NCBI RefSeq assembly: GCF_019551475.1
Contig: NZ_CP047159.1
Location: 372,001-436,000 of the forward strand
Direction: 5' to 3'
DNA length: 64,000 nucleotides
Origin: Prevotella sp. Rep29
GTDB lineage: Bacteria; Bacteroidota; Bacteroidia; Bacteroidales; Bacteroidaceae
The notes under the pieces are model-generated. The model had not been told where the DNA came from. It searched no databases and was given only the letters and a program-made list of their open reading frames with translations. This document shows positions 27,808 to 36,490 of the stretch, one piece after another (position 1 is the first letter of the stretch; the number at the start of each line of letters is the position of its first letter). A program made the translations under genes and the position numbers.

Positions 27808-29103
27808 ATGCAAAAGACAACTCTGGTTGAGAAAAAGTATCTCATTCCGTTTATTCTCATCACCACACTTTTCGCCTTGTGGGGATTTGCCAACGACATC
27901 ACCAACCCGCTGGTGGCAGCGTTTCAGACACTGATGGAAATCTCTGCCGCCAAGGCTGCCCTCGTTCAGTTTGCCTTCTACGGAGGCTATGCCACGATGG
28001 CTATTCCTGCTGCACTTTTCATTCGGAAGTACAGCTACAAGAAAGCCATCCTGCTCGGACTGGCACTCTATGCCATCGGCGCATTTCTCTTCATCCCCGC
28101 AGCGGCATATCAGCAGTTCTCATACTTCTGCATCTCGCTCTACATCCTCACCTTCGGACTGGCTTTCCTCGAAACAACGGCCAATCCGCTGATTCTTTCA
28201 TTAGGCTCGAAGGAGACAGCCACGCGGCGACTGAACCTCGCACAGGCATTCAACCCCATCGGGTCGCTCTGCGGAATGGCTGTGGCTTCGCAGTTCGTAC
28301 TGCCACAACTCATCTCCGACAAGCGCAACGAGGCTGGAGAACTGGTTTTCTTTTCGCTTTCTGAAACGACGAAAGACTATATCCGCCTGCACGACTTGGC
28401 AATCATCCGCAATCCGTATGTCATCATCGGACTCGTGGTGGTCTGCGTATTCATCCTGATTGCCATCACAAAAATCGACAATTCCGCACAGACGCTCTCT
28501 GAGAAAGAAGGAACCCGTTCGCACCGAGGCTCACTGGCACGGCTCTGGAAAAACCGCTCATACCGTGAAGGAGTGTTCACGCAGATGTTCTACGTGGCAG
28601 CGCAAATCATGGTGTGGACATTCATCATACACTACGCAGACGCACTGGGCATCGACAAGGCGACGGCACAGAAATTCAATATTGCTGCGATGATTTTCTT
28701 CCTTTTCGGCAGATTCATCAGCACGATGCTCATGAAATACATCAACGGGCGCAAACTGCTCGTCACCTTTGCGTGCGGCGCCATTATCTGTACGCTGGGC
28801 ACCATCTTCATCATCGGCCACGCAGGACTCTACTGTCTCGTCGGCATCAGCCTGTTCATGTCACTCATGTTCCCCACCATCTACGGCATTGCCTTGGAAA
28901 ACGTAGAGTCGGAAGATATGACATTCGGAGCCGCATTCCTCGTCATGGCTATCGTGGGCGGTGCACTCATGCCTCCATTGCAGGGCATGATTATCGACAA
29001 CGGAAGCATCATGGGAATGCCAGCCGTCAATGTATCCTTTGCCCTGCCGCTCCTCTGCTTCATCATCGTGGGCATCTACGGATGGCGGGAACAAAGGAGA
29101 TAG
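27808..29103 (+). CDS. fucP: Sugar MFS transporter, FucP (L-fucose:H+ symporter) type
   Basis: 431-residue major facilitator with about 12 membrane segments. The patterns [19 protein letters not shown] and [14 protein letters not shown] are typical of the FucP/glucose-galactose symporter group, where the Asn-Pro motifs and Glu135-type residues handle protons and sugar. The actual sugar is not certain from sequence. An in-frame ATG at 27781 lies within the promoter box, so the start at 27808 ([12 protein letters not shown]) is preferred. It is monocistronic and followed by a strong terminator. Confidence 0.85.
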   Translation: MQKTTLVEKKYLIPFILITTLFALWGFANDITNPLVAAFQTLMEISAAKAALVQFAFYGGYATMAIPAALFIRKYSYKKAILLGLALYAIGAFLFIPAAAYQQFSYFCISLYILTFGLAFLETTANPLILSLGSKETATRRLNLAQAFNPIGSLCGMAVASQFVLPQLISDKRNEAGELVFFSLSETTKDYIRLHDLAIIRNPYVIIGLVVVCVFILIAITKIDNSAQTLSEKEGTRSHRGSLARLWKNRSYREGVFTQMFYVAAQIMVWTFIIHYADALGIDKATAQKFNIAAMIFFLFGRFISTMLMKYINGRKLLVTFACGAIICTLGTIFIIGHAGLYCLVGISLFMSLMFPTIYGIALENVESEDMTFGAAFLVMAIVGGALMPPLQGMIIDNGSIMGMPAVNVSFALPLLCFIIVGIYGWREQRR

Positions 29104-29140
29104 CCGTTTCCCCGACTTATTCCGCCAAAAACAATAAAAA

Positions 29141-29174
29141 AATCTGCATCACTCGCATGATGCAGATTTTTTAT
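29141..29174. terminator. Terminator after the fucP-like gene
   Basis: 11-bp perfect stem AATCTGCATCA/TGATGCAGATT with a 6-nt loop, followed by TTTTATT. The A-run on the left side allows function for rplS from the other strand. Confidence 0.85.
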
Positions 29175-29212
29175 TAACCCTTTTTTGTGGAACAATTGAA
29201 ACTGTCCGGTTT

Positions 29213-29578
29213 TTATTCCTCTGTACGAGTCAGCGTACGCTTCTCAGCGATACGTGCCTTCTTACCGGTGAGCTTGCGCAGGTAGTACAGTTTCGCACGG
29301 CGAACCTTACCACGCTTGTTCACCTCAATGCTGTCGATGTTCGGAGACTCAATCGGGAAAATACGCTCAACGCCAACCGTTCCAGACATCTTGCGAACGG
29401 TGAAACGTCTCTTCTCGCCATGACCGCAAATCTTGATAACAACACCGCGGTACAACTGAATACGCTCCTTTGAGCCCTCAATAATTTTGTAAGCAACCGT
29501 AATGGTATCTCCCGACTTAAACTCAGGGAAGTTCTTTCCAGTTGCAAATGCCTCTTCGGCAACTTTAATCAAGTCCAT
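29213..29578 (-). CDS. rplS: 50S ribosomal protein L19
   Basis: 121-residue ribosomal protein at the 30S-50S interface. It shows [23 protein letters not shown] and the end of the L19 signature, [18 protein letters not shown]. The frame is open further upstream, but L19 proteins begin as [10 protein letters not shown], so the start is 29578. It has its own promoter (29665-29673) and an 80-90 nt leader, long enough for translational autocontrol, though no specific structure was identified. Confidence 0.97.
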   Translation of the reverse strand: MDLIKVAEEAFATGKNFPEFKSGDTITVAYKIIEGSKERIQLYRGVVIKICGHGEKRRFTVRKMSGTVGVERIFPIESPNIDSIEVNKRGKVRRAKLYYLRKLTGKKARIAEKRTLTRTEE

Positions 29579-29664
29579 CTTTAATGATTCTTTTAATTGA
29601 TAGAAACTCCAACGCAACATGGCTAATGACACTTCCACTGCCAGCGGTTACGCCGAAAACGGTT

Positions 29665-29673
29665 GCAAAGTTA
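29665..29673 (-). promoter_or_regulatory. -7 box (TAACTTTGC) of rplS
   Basis: Minus-strand TAACTTTGC, 86 bp upstream of the rplS start codon. Confidence 0.6.
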
Positions 29674-29726
29674 ACACAAAATTCTGGAAAACAAAAAGTT
29701 CTCATAGATTTTTTTTGGTTTTTAAC

Positions 29727-29796
29727 AGTGGCTGCGCTTTTCAATGAAATCTCAGAAATAGAAAAAATGGAGGACGCTTGTGCATTCTCCATTCTT
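29727..29796. repeat. Dispersed terminator cassette, copy 2
   Basis: Matches 11983-12054 with a few substitutions, including the WLRFS(M)KSQK-stop coding remnant of alkD. The hairpin ATGGAG...CTCCAT is kept, with one G-T pair. On the minus strand the hairpin is followed by TTTTTTC, so it can terminate the long peptidase/SusCD operon ending at 29843. Confidence 0.75.
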
Positions 29797-29842
29797 GTGT
29801 TTAACTATTCTTAGCTCGAATTATTGTTTATTGAAAAACGTT

Positions 29843-32095
29843 CTATTTGATAACTATTTTCTTTCCATTTTGAATGTAAATACCTTTAGGAAGATCTTTT
29901 CCTGTTACATTTTTTCCGTCTATCGTATAAATGGCATGATTTCCATTATCTTTATTAGGTGTTTCAGTTTCAATGGTTGAAATACCAGAGGTCTCACTAC
30001 TTGATATCTCAACATCATCAATCTGCCACCAATAGCTCAGTCCGTCGTTATCCGCATCATAGCAGTGGAAACGGATTTTCATGTTATCGGATAGGTACGC
30101 AGACAAGTCGAGCGTTATTTTGACATAGCCGACAGCTGGCTTAACGGTTTCACCATTTTCGTCACGGGGATAGTCGCTGAGCACGTCGAAGATAGATGTC
30201 CAGTTCTCGCCACCATCACTGCTCACTTCAACCCGATAATAGGGTTTAAGAATTGGAGTTGCATTACCGCCATTGGTGTGAGAATAGAATGTCAACGTCT
30301 TTCCATTGGAGAATGAGGGTGAAGTAAGTTTTGCAACCTGATGTTCTCCTCCCCAAAACGCCTCTGCCATTGTCATGGCATGGGTTCCGCTGTGCACCAT
30401 TTGTTTGTTTTTTCCAGTTGGTGTTCCTTCCGTATATTGCCATCCTTTTCCTGTTTCTCCGCTGTTTTCAATAATCCATCCTAAAGGATTTCCTGTGTTT
30501 TCGAAGTTCTCGAAGATAAGGACACCACCAGCTTTCTGACTTTGTTTCACAGTTATATTTTTAGTAAGTGTGGCATCGGTAATGCCATTAACTGTCAGCA
30601 CTGCTTGTCGTTCAGCCCCTGTCGTGTTATCACTTGTGGCAGTAATAGTGATAGTTGTCACAGTTCCGGCAGTACCGCTTGTCGGTGAGACGGTCAGCCA
30701 GTCAGGTATTCCTGTGATATTCCATGCATCATCACACGATATAGTAATACTTGCTGAACTGTTTTCTGCACCATTCAAGATCACGTCCTCGTCTGACACA
30801 ATCAGTTGTTTTTCTGCTGCCAGAAGTTCGAACGAAATAGTTGCTCCTGCAGAGGAGATGTTGGCAATTGCAAAATTAGCAATTGTTCCATCGCTATAGA
30901 ATGGTTTCTGCTCTGCCAATCCTCCGAATGCAGTCCTTCCGTTGTCTGCACTGAATGCTGCCTGACTGATGTTTCCGTCAGCTGTTGTTGTTCCTCCCGG
31001 ACGGAAAATGTATTGTTCATCTAGGCGGGTAGTTCCGTTGTAGTTTAAGTTTCCTCCACTAAAAGCAGGATTTATGCGATAAATGATTAGTCCTGACTCA
31101 GGAAGATTACTGTCGAACCCCTCTTTTTTTCGGTATTCTAACACAAAATATTCGTTACTGCCGATAGGCTTGATCTTATAGGCGATGTTTTCAGGGGTCG
31201 CACTTCCCACAGGATTCAACGTATATACACCTGGCTCAGTAATTTCAGGAATTCCGTCGCTTCCATATTCTTCTTCCAACCATTTACAATAACGCCATTT
31301 TGTATAGACAGTCATGTTTTGTGCAGTGACCTGATTGTCGGACATCAAGTCCCATACACCTACGGGATTCAAATTGTCATTGGCGTGATAGAGGTCGTAT
31401 GTCCCTAATGCGTGCGACATTTCGTGGCAAAGCACCCCTGTGTTGATGGGAATGTTGTTCATCAAGTCAAAACCATTAGATTTGTCAAAAGTGAGAATAT
31501 AGCCCACAACCTTTTTTCCATTAATCATAAATTCATTTGTCGCGGAGACAAGATCAGCGCGCTTCGGCCAAAGTAAATATCTTGCACTGATGTCTGATGA
31601 TCCACTCAGAATAATGGTTAAATTATCTACAATTCCATCGTTGTCTGCATCAATGACCATCTCTGATGAGATATTGCTGTTCAGATGGTTTATAATATCT
31701 TTTACCAATGCCCGTTCACGAGCAGCCATAGCCACGGCATCATCCTTGTCATAACCATTTGGGTTGATGCTACTTTTATATTGATAGTAGCCACGTTCTT
31801 GTTGGGTCTGATAGGAAACAATTGTAGTTCCGTCAGGATTTGGATAGAATACACTGGTCCAATCCAATTTCCCATAAGAAGCTTGTTTGAAGTAGTTATA
31901 TACCGTATTTGCATTTACTGCTGTTCCATTAAACAGTGTATGATAATGTGTAAAGTTGTAATTATCAAATACACTTTCAGCAGTTTCATCTGCAAATCTG
32001 ACAAAACAAACCAAATTGCTCTTCACTAGATTTCCTGCAACAAGGCTTGTTGTCAGTGATAACAATAAGATGGCAAGTATCCAAAATCTTTTCAT
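29843..32095 (-). CDS. Secreted M6-like zinc metalloprotease with BACON domain and C-terminal sorting-like tail
   Basis: 750 residues. A signal peptide (about 1-20) leads to a metalloprotease domain resembling the M6 immune-inhibitor-A group: HEMSH at 224-228 within LCHEMSHALGTYDLYH, where the zinc-binding His and catalytic Glu are intact. A BACON domain follows (about 430-520: WLTVSPTSGTAG and ATLTKNITVKQ). A jelly-roll region (about 525-695: ENFENTGNPLGW) could bind glycans or proteins. The end reads IYTIDGKNVTGKDLPKGIYI and closes with Lys, as in type IX secretion tails. It is the last gene of a seven-gene operon with two other peptidases and SusC/SusD. Confidence 0.8.
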   Translation of the reverse strand: MKRFWILAILLLSLTTSLVAGNLVKSNLVCFVRFADETAESVFDNYNFTHYHTLFNGTAVNANTVYNYFKQASYGKLDWTSVFYPNPDGTTIVSYQTQQERGYYQYKSSINPNGYDKDDAVAMAARERALVKDIINHLNSNISSEMVIDADNDGIVDNLTIILSGSSDISARYLLWPKRADLVSATNEFMINGKKVVGYILTFDKSNGFDLMNNIPINTGVLCHEMSHALGTYDLYHANDNLNPVGVWDLMSDNQVTAQNMTVYTKWRYCKWLEEEYGSDGIPEITEPGVYTLNPVGSATPENIAYKIKPIGSNEYFVLEYRKKEGFDSNLPESGLIIYRINPAFSGGNLNYNGTTRLDEQYIFRPGGTTTADGNISQAAFSADNGRTAFGGLAEQKPFYSDGTIANFAIANISSAGATISFELLAAEKQLIVSDEDVILNGAENSSASITISCDDAWNITGIPDWLTVSPTSGTAGTVTTITITATSDNTTGAERQAVLTVNGITDATLTKNITVKQSQKAGGVLIFENFENTGNPLGWIIENSGETGKGWQYTEGTPTGKNKQMVHSGTHAMTMAEAFWGGEHQVAKLTSPSFSNGKTLTFYSHTNGGNATPILKPYYRVEVSSDGGENWTSIFDVLSDYPRDENGETVKPAVGYVKITLDLSAYLSDNMKIRFHCYDADNDGLSYWWQIDDVEISSSETSGISTIETETPNKDNGNHAIYTIDGKNVTGKDLPKGIYIQNGKKIVIK

Positions 32096-32106
32096 AGATA
32101 ACGTAT

Positions 32107-33045
32107 TTATTTTATAATTATTTTTTTTCTATTGATAATATATATCCCTTTAGGCAAGTCGTTTACATCTGTTGTTGAACATTTCCTTCCGTCAATAGTG
32201 TATATATCTATATTTTTACCATCGGGATAGGAAAAATCATTCGTCTGTATCTTGATGGAAGTTGCGGTTGATGGAGGTCTAATACCGATAACCATTGATT
32301 GACTTTTGTTAAAATCAAATCCTGGTTCTGTTAGATCAATATCATAATATCCATTTGAAATGCCATTCCATCCCCAATTAATATGTACTTTCCCTTCATT
32401 ATTATATCCATCTATCACCCATGTATGCCCACCCATGGTTGCGCTATTTCCACTATAAATAATAGGATATCCGGCAGAGAGGTTCTCGTAGATTAGTTGC
32501 AGCCACGCTTCTTTTGTATATTGGCTGCGATTTACACTTCGGAGACCTTCTTGTTCGTAGCCAAAAAAACGGGTTAGGGCTGAAACCATATTATTAGCGA
32601 AAGCTGTAAATGTTGCACTTGACTGTAGCCCATAAATCATATTTACTGACACTCCGCAATGATAGAGTAATGTAGCAACAGCTTCAGCCTCATCATCTGT
32701 ATATGAACCGATATAACTGTTCCGCATATTTGTCCAGTTATAATGCGTTTCACCGAAATTGGCAGTTAAAGAAGAGTTGAAAATGTTTGTCCACGAGTCA
32801 ATTCCAACTTCGGGGTATTGATAGTAGTTCATGACTTGCCCCATTGCGCAGGCGACACATCCAACTCGGCAGTGTTGCTGTTCCCCGCTATCGTTGGTTT
32901 TTGTCGGACACATATTATTATAAGGAGCATCTTGTCCCCATGCTGTTTTTAGCAAGGGTTCAACAGACTCCTTGATAGTTGTCTGTCCAACAACTGCTAA
33001 TATAGGGCAGACAAAAATCCAAACGCTAATAATACATTTTCTCAT
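32107..33045 (-). CDS. C10-family (streptopain-like) cysteine peptidase lacking a propeptide
   Basis: 312-residue secreted peptidase of the SpeB/interpain family. The catalytic Cys63 sits in CRVGCVACAMGQVMNYYQYP and His207 in GGHTWVIDGY. The downstream VHINWGWNGISNGYYDIDL block matches the family's conserved Trp/Asn region. After the signal peptide (MRKCIISVWIFVCPILAVVG) only about 10 residues precede the segment equivalent to the mature enzyme, so the inhibitory prodomain of SpeB-type zymogens is absent. The tail ends DLPKGIYI...KIIIK. The start is placed at MRKC (33045); an ATG 8 codons earlier is possible. It lies 11 bp before the M6 gene. Confidence 0.85.
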   Translation of the reverse strand: MRKCIISVWIFVCPILAVVGQTTIKESVEPLLKTAWGQDAPYNNMCPTKTNDSGEQQHCRVGCVACAMGQVMNYYQYPEVGIDSWTNIFNSSLTANFGETHYNWTNMRNSYIGSYTDDEAEAVATLLYHCGVSVNMIYGLQSSATFTAFANNMVSALTRFFGYEQEGLRSVNRSQYTKEAWLQLIYENLSAGYPIIYSGNSATMGGHTWVIDGYNNEGKVHINWGWNGISNGYYDIDLTEPGFDFNKSQSMVIGIRPPSTATSIKIQTNDFSYPDGKNIDIYTIDGRKCSTTDVNDLPKGIYIINRKKIIIK

Positions 33046-33096
33046 AAAAACAAAATCCCCTTCCCCCAATAAGAGAGAAGGGGATTAAATACGCAT

Positions 33097-35556
33097 TTAT
33101 TTGAAGATTACTTTCTTTCCGTTATGGATATACAATCCTTTCTTTGTTGGCTGTGCAATGCGCTGACCATTCAGATTATACCATACGTCTTCTCCCTTCA
33201 CTTCTCCATTTATTATAGAGTTGATGCCTGTAGTGTCACCGACTTTCATCGTTGTTGTGATATATGGTTTGGCTGTCGTGAAGTTTGGCAGTTCCGTGTT
33301 CGTCATTTCACAATGTATTGCTTCCTGTTCGGTAAGGAAGGTAAACACTCCGCCACTGACAGTGTAGTCTGTCCCCTCAACAAGCTCCGTTCCTTCTGCA
33401 TTCTTCCATATAAAGACTGTCGCTACAGCTCCGAGTGTTGCCTGAGAGGAAAGGTCAACGGTGCCGTTCACGTCAATCGTCTCAGGAATCTGATACGGTT
33501 TCTGTGCATAGTCTTTAGTGTAAGTCGTAGCATAAGTGAATGTCTGTGTGGCTTTTGACTTCAACTCATACAGTTGTGAGAGTGTGAATGCGTTGCCGTC
33601 CACCCAGATTCTTCTTACATTTGCCGGCAGCTGAAGGTCGTTGATTTCATTGTCCCGCAAGTAAACGAATGAAGTGGCAATGTTTGTTGCTTGCATGAGA
33701 CTGAACGATGTGAGCTTGTTGCCGCCAAACTGGAACGTGTGTCCCGTAGCAGTATTTGCACCGATGGTCACGCTTGTCAATTCATTATTCAGACAAGTAA
33801 ATGTCTTAATAACCTTATTATTGCTGAAATCAAGTGATGTGATTTTGTTGTTACTGAGTACCACTGACGTCAACTTTGTGTTATTACTGAGATCAATAGC
33901 GGTTAACAAATTGTCATTGGCAGTTAACTTTGTCAATTCAGCATTGGCTTCAAGATTAATGCTTTCAAATTGATTGTTCGCAATATTAAGGCTGCTAAGC
34001 TTTGTGTTTTTGCTCAGGTCTATTGTGGTAAGCTTGTTTGCGTTGATTGCTATTTCCGTAAGATCTGTCGCTTTAGTTACATCAATTGCAGTCAGCGCAT
34101 TCGGTATGTCAGTCTTGTCTGAATTGAATCTTCCGTTAGCCTCCAGATATATGATACCGTCACCATAGATTTTAATGACTCCGTCTCCCTGAGGTGTTCC
34201 GGTAAATTCTGCAGCCCCATCCCAGCCGTCGTATGCTTGAGTGGTTGTTTTCTCAACAAGTGTCCCGTCTCCCCAATCCAACTTCACTGTACCTACTGCA
34301 TTCAGACCAACAGAGATTGTGCGTTCTTCACCGACAATACCAATAGCAGTAATGATAGGAGCATTCGGATCTTTCACTTTCATCGTTGTTGTGATATATG
34401 GTTTGGCTGTTGTGAAGTTTGGCAGTTCTGTGTTTGTCATTTCACAATGTATTGCTTCCTGCTCGGTAAGGAAAGTGAACACTCCGCTGCTGAAGGTGTA
34501 GTCTGTCCCCTCAACGAGTTCAGTACCTTCTGCATTCTTCCATGTAAAGACCGTCGCTACCGCTCCGAGTGTTGCCTGAGAGGAGAGGTCAACGGTGCCG
34601 TTCACGTCAATCGTCTCAGGAATCTGATACGGTTTCTGTGCATAGTCTTTAGTGTAAGTCGTAGCATAAGTGAATGTCTGTGTGGCTTTTGACTTCAACT
34701 CATACAGTTGTGAGAGTGTGAATGCGTTGCCGTCCACCCAGATTCTTCTTACATTTGCCGGCAGCTGAAGGTCGTTGATTTCATTGTCCCGCAAGTAAAC
34801 GAATGAAGTGGCAATGTTTGTTGCTTGCATGAGACTGAACGATGTGAGCTTGTTGCCGCCAAACTGGAACGTGTGTCCCGTAGCAGTATTTGCACCGATG
34901 GTCACGCTTGTCAATTCATTATTCAGACAAGTAAATGTCTTAATAACCTTATTATTGCTGAAATCAAGTGATGTGATTTTGTTGTTACTGAGTACCACTG
35001 ACGTCAACTTTGTGTTATTACTGAGATCAATAGCGGTTAACAAATTGTCATTGGCAGTTAACTTTGTCAATTCAGCATTGGCTTCAAGATTAATGCTTTC
35101 AAATTGATTGTTCGCAATATTAAGGCTGCTAAGCTTTGTGTTTTTGCTCAGGTCTATTGTGGTAAGCTTGTTTGCGTTGATTGCTATTTCCGTAAGATCT
35201 GTCGCTTTAGTCACGTCAATTGCTGTCAGTGCATTGGGGATGTCAGTCTTGTCTGAATTGAATCTTCCGTTAGCTTCCAGATATATGATACCGTCACCAT
35301 AGATTTTAATGACTCCGTCTCCCTGAGGTGTTCCGGTAAATTCTGCAGCACCATCCCAACCGTCATATGCTTGAGTGGTTGTTTTCTCAACAAGTGTTCC
35401 GTCTCCCCAATCCAACTTCACTGTACCTGCAGCATTCAGACCAACAGAGATTGTACGTTCTTCACCGACTGTACCAGTAGCGGTGATTGCAGGCTCTTGA
35501 GCTTTTGCAGTAAGCGCTAATAAGAGTCCCAATAATAAAAGTAAATTCTTTTTCAT
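33097..35556 (-). CDS. Secreted leucine-rich-repeat protein with two near-identical 378-residue halves
   Basis: 819 residues. A signal peptide (MKKNLLLLLGLLLALTAKA) is followed by two copies of a module containing a PKD-like start (VKLDWGDGT) and about eight 21-residue LRRs of the LTxIDLSxNTKLxSL type. Each module closes with a region beginning about TIDVNGTVDLSSQATLG. The copies are offset by exactly 1134 bp. The tail (YNLNGQRI...KGLYIHNGKKVIFK) resembles type IX sorting ends. LRRs of this kind bind proteins, which suits a surface-binding role in a peptidase/SusCD locus; this role is inferred. It lies 21 bp after the upstream gene and 51 bp before the C10 start. Confidence 0.85.
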   Translation of the reverse strand: MKKNLLLLLGLLLALTAKAQEPAITATGTVGEERTISVGLNAAGTVKLDWGDGTLVEKTTTQAYDGWDGAAEFTGTPQGDGVIKIYGDGIIYLEANGRFNSDKTDIPNALTAIDVTKATDLTEIAINANKLTTIDLSKNTKLSSLNIANNQFESINLEANAELTKLTANDNLLTAIDLSNNTKLTSVVLSNNKITSLDFSNNKVIKTFTCLNNELTSVTIGANTATGHTFQFGGNKLTSFSLMQATNIATSFVYLRDNEINDLQLPANVRRIWVDGNAFTLSQLYELKSKATQTFTYATTYTKDYAQKPYQIPETIDVNGTVDLSSQATLGAVATVFTWKNAEGTELVEGTDYTFSSGVFTFLTEQEAIHCEMTNTELPNFTTAKPYITTTMKVKDPNAPIITAIGIVGEERTISVGLNAVGTVKLDWGDGTLVEKTTTQAYDGWDGAAEFTGTPQGDGVIKIYGDGIIYLEANGRFNSDKTDIPNALTAIDVTKATDLTEIAINANKLTTIDLSKNTKLSSLNIANNQFESINLEANAELTKLTANDNLLTAIDLSNNTKLTSVVLSNNKITSLDFSNNKVIKTFTCLNNELTSVTIGANTATGHTFQFGGNKLTSFSLMQATNIATSFVYLRDNEINDLQLPANVRRIWVDGNAFTLSQLYELKSKATQTFTYATTYTKDYAQKPYQIPETIDVNGTVDLSSQATLGAVATVFIWKNAEGTELVEGTDYTVSGGVFTFLTEQEAIHCEMTNTELPNFTTAKPYITTTMKVGDTTGINSIINGEVKGEDVWYNLNGQRIAQPTKKGLYIHNGKKVIFK
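33242..34375. repeat. Tandem duplication unit A inside the LRR gene (1134 bp)
   Basis: Matches unit B (34376-35509) at a fixed 1134-bp offset. About 620 bp in the middle (33456-34077) appear identical to 34590-35211, while both ends carry scattered, mostly silent changes. Confidence 0.9.
34376..35509. repeat. Tandem duplication unit B inside the LRR gene (1134 bp)
   Basis: Second copy of the same unit, encoding the N-terminal module of the protein. The last about 20 bp near the signal peptide no longer match unit A. Confidence 0.9.
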
Positions 35557-35577
35557 AGTCTATTCCTTTATAATTAC

Positions 35578-36435
35578 TTATTTCATAATAACCTTTTTTG
35601 TTTGATGTCCTTTCTTTAGAAGGTAAATGCCTTTTTGTTGCGCAGCTTTTTTGTTGTTCATCAGCTTTCCATCTATACTGTACAATTGCTCTACTACATT
35701 TTCGTCAGTATCAGTCAATTCAGTAATAGAAGCAGTCTCTTGTTTTGGGGTTGTTACTTTAATGCCATGAACATAAACTGGATATTTGTGGCAATTGCGC
35801 AAAGCAAAATAAACCTCGTTATTTGAGACAAAATTTACACCACTATTATTTCCGTTATTTGCTGTTGCCACACCTTCCCACTGATAGTGTCCTGCATTGT
35901 GGAGCGCACTAAACACAGAAGCTTTAGAATAAATCACCTTTGTATTTCCAGTACCGTCAGAGCCATTCTCATCAATGGCATAATTCGGATCTAATTTCAG
36001 CGTTTGCATCAACATGCGAGCTTCTGATGAGAGATACAAACTGATTGTAGAACATGAAGGAAGGTTGAGAATGAAACACCCTCCATTGGTGCTCATTTGT
36101 CCTGATGCAGGAGCAATAATAATTGCACCTTTCTTCGCTCCATCGCTTCCAAATTCTGCATCTGTACCTACACCATAGGCATCAGGGTCAGCCGTCGTTT
36201 CCGGATAGTCGGGGGTGATGTTGGCAAATACCATCTGAATAATTTTGCCATTGGGGTCAACCGTGTAGTCATCCTCATTGCAGAGACCGACGTATTTGTC
36301 GATTTTTGCTTGTGTGTCAAACCAAAGCCAACCATTCTCGTCAACATCTGCTGCGGGAAATAGATTGTACTCTTGGGCATTTGCCGTCATAACAAAAAGT
36401 AATGACAGCATCAATAGTGTAATTGTTTTTCTCAT
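35578..36435 (-). CDS. Secreted protein of unknown function with sorting-like tail
   Basis: 285 residues with a signal peptide (MRKTITLLMLSLLFVMTANA) and no lipobox. The body is beta-rich with no family I recognise. A stretch ALRNCHKYPVYVHGIKV resembles the end of a carbohydrate- or ligand-binding beta-sandwich found in Bacteroidetes surface proteins. The tail YSIDGKLM...KGIYLLKKGHQTKKVIMK resembles type IX secretion tails and the tails of its operon neighbours. It follows susD by 55 bp and precedes the LRR gene by 21 bp. The position directly after SusD is typical of surface ligand-binding proteins, which is the only hint to function. Confidence 0.7.
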   Translation of the reverse strand: MRKTITLLMLSLLFVMTANAQEYNLFPAADVDENGWLWFDTQAKIDKYVGLCNEDDYTVDPNGKIIQMVFANITPDYPETTADPDAYGVGTDAEFGSDGAKKGAIIIAPASGQMSTNGGCFILNLPSCSTISLYLSSEARMLMQTLKLDPNYAIDENGSDGTGNTKVIYSKASVFSALHNAGHYQWEGVATANNGNNSGVNFVSNNEVYFALRNCHKYPVYVHGIKVTTPKQETASITELTDTDENVVEQLYSIDGKLMNNKKAAQQKGIYLLKKGHQTKKVIMK

Positions 36436-36490
36436 CTTTGTTACTTTTAAAAGTTAATAATCTGAATAATGCAATATATGGAATGAGGCA

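Noticed and set aside
25810..27813. 38-codon N-terminal extension of Dxs
   Set aside because: The extension contains the promoter region and has no similarity to Dxs proteins.
29584..29814. 76-codon plus-strand frame upstream of rplS
   Set aside because: It covers the rplS leader and the terminator cassette; the apparent protein is an artefact of the repeat.
33674..33973. Repeated plus-strand frames (also 34808-35107) within the LRR gene
   Set aside because: They are identical only because the underlying gene is duplicated; the Leu/Val-rich translation is the antisense of LRR codons.
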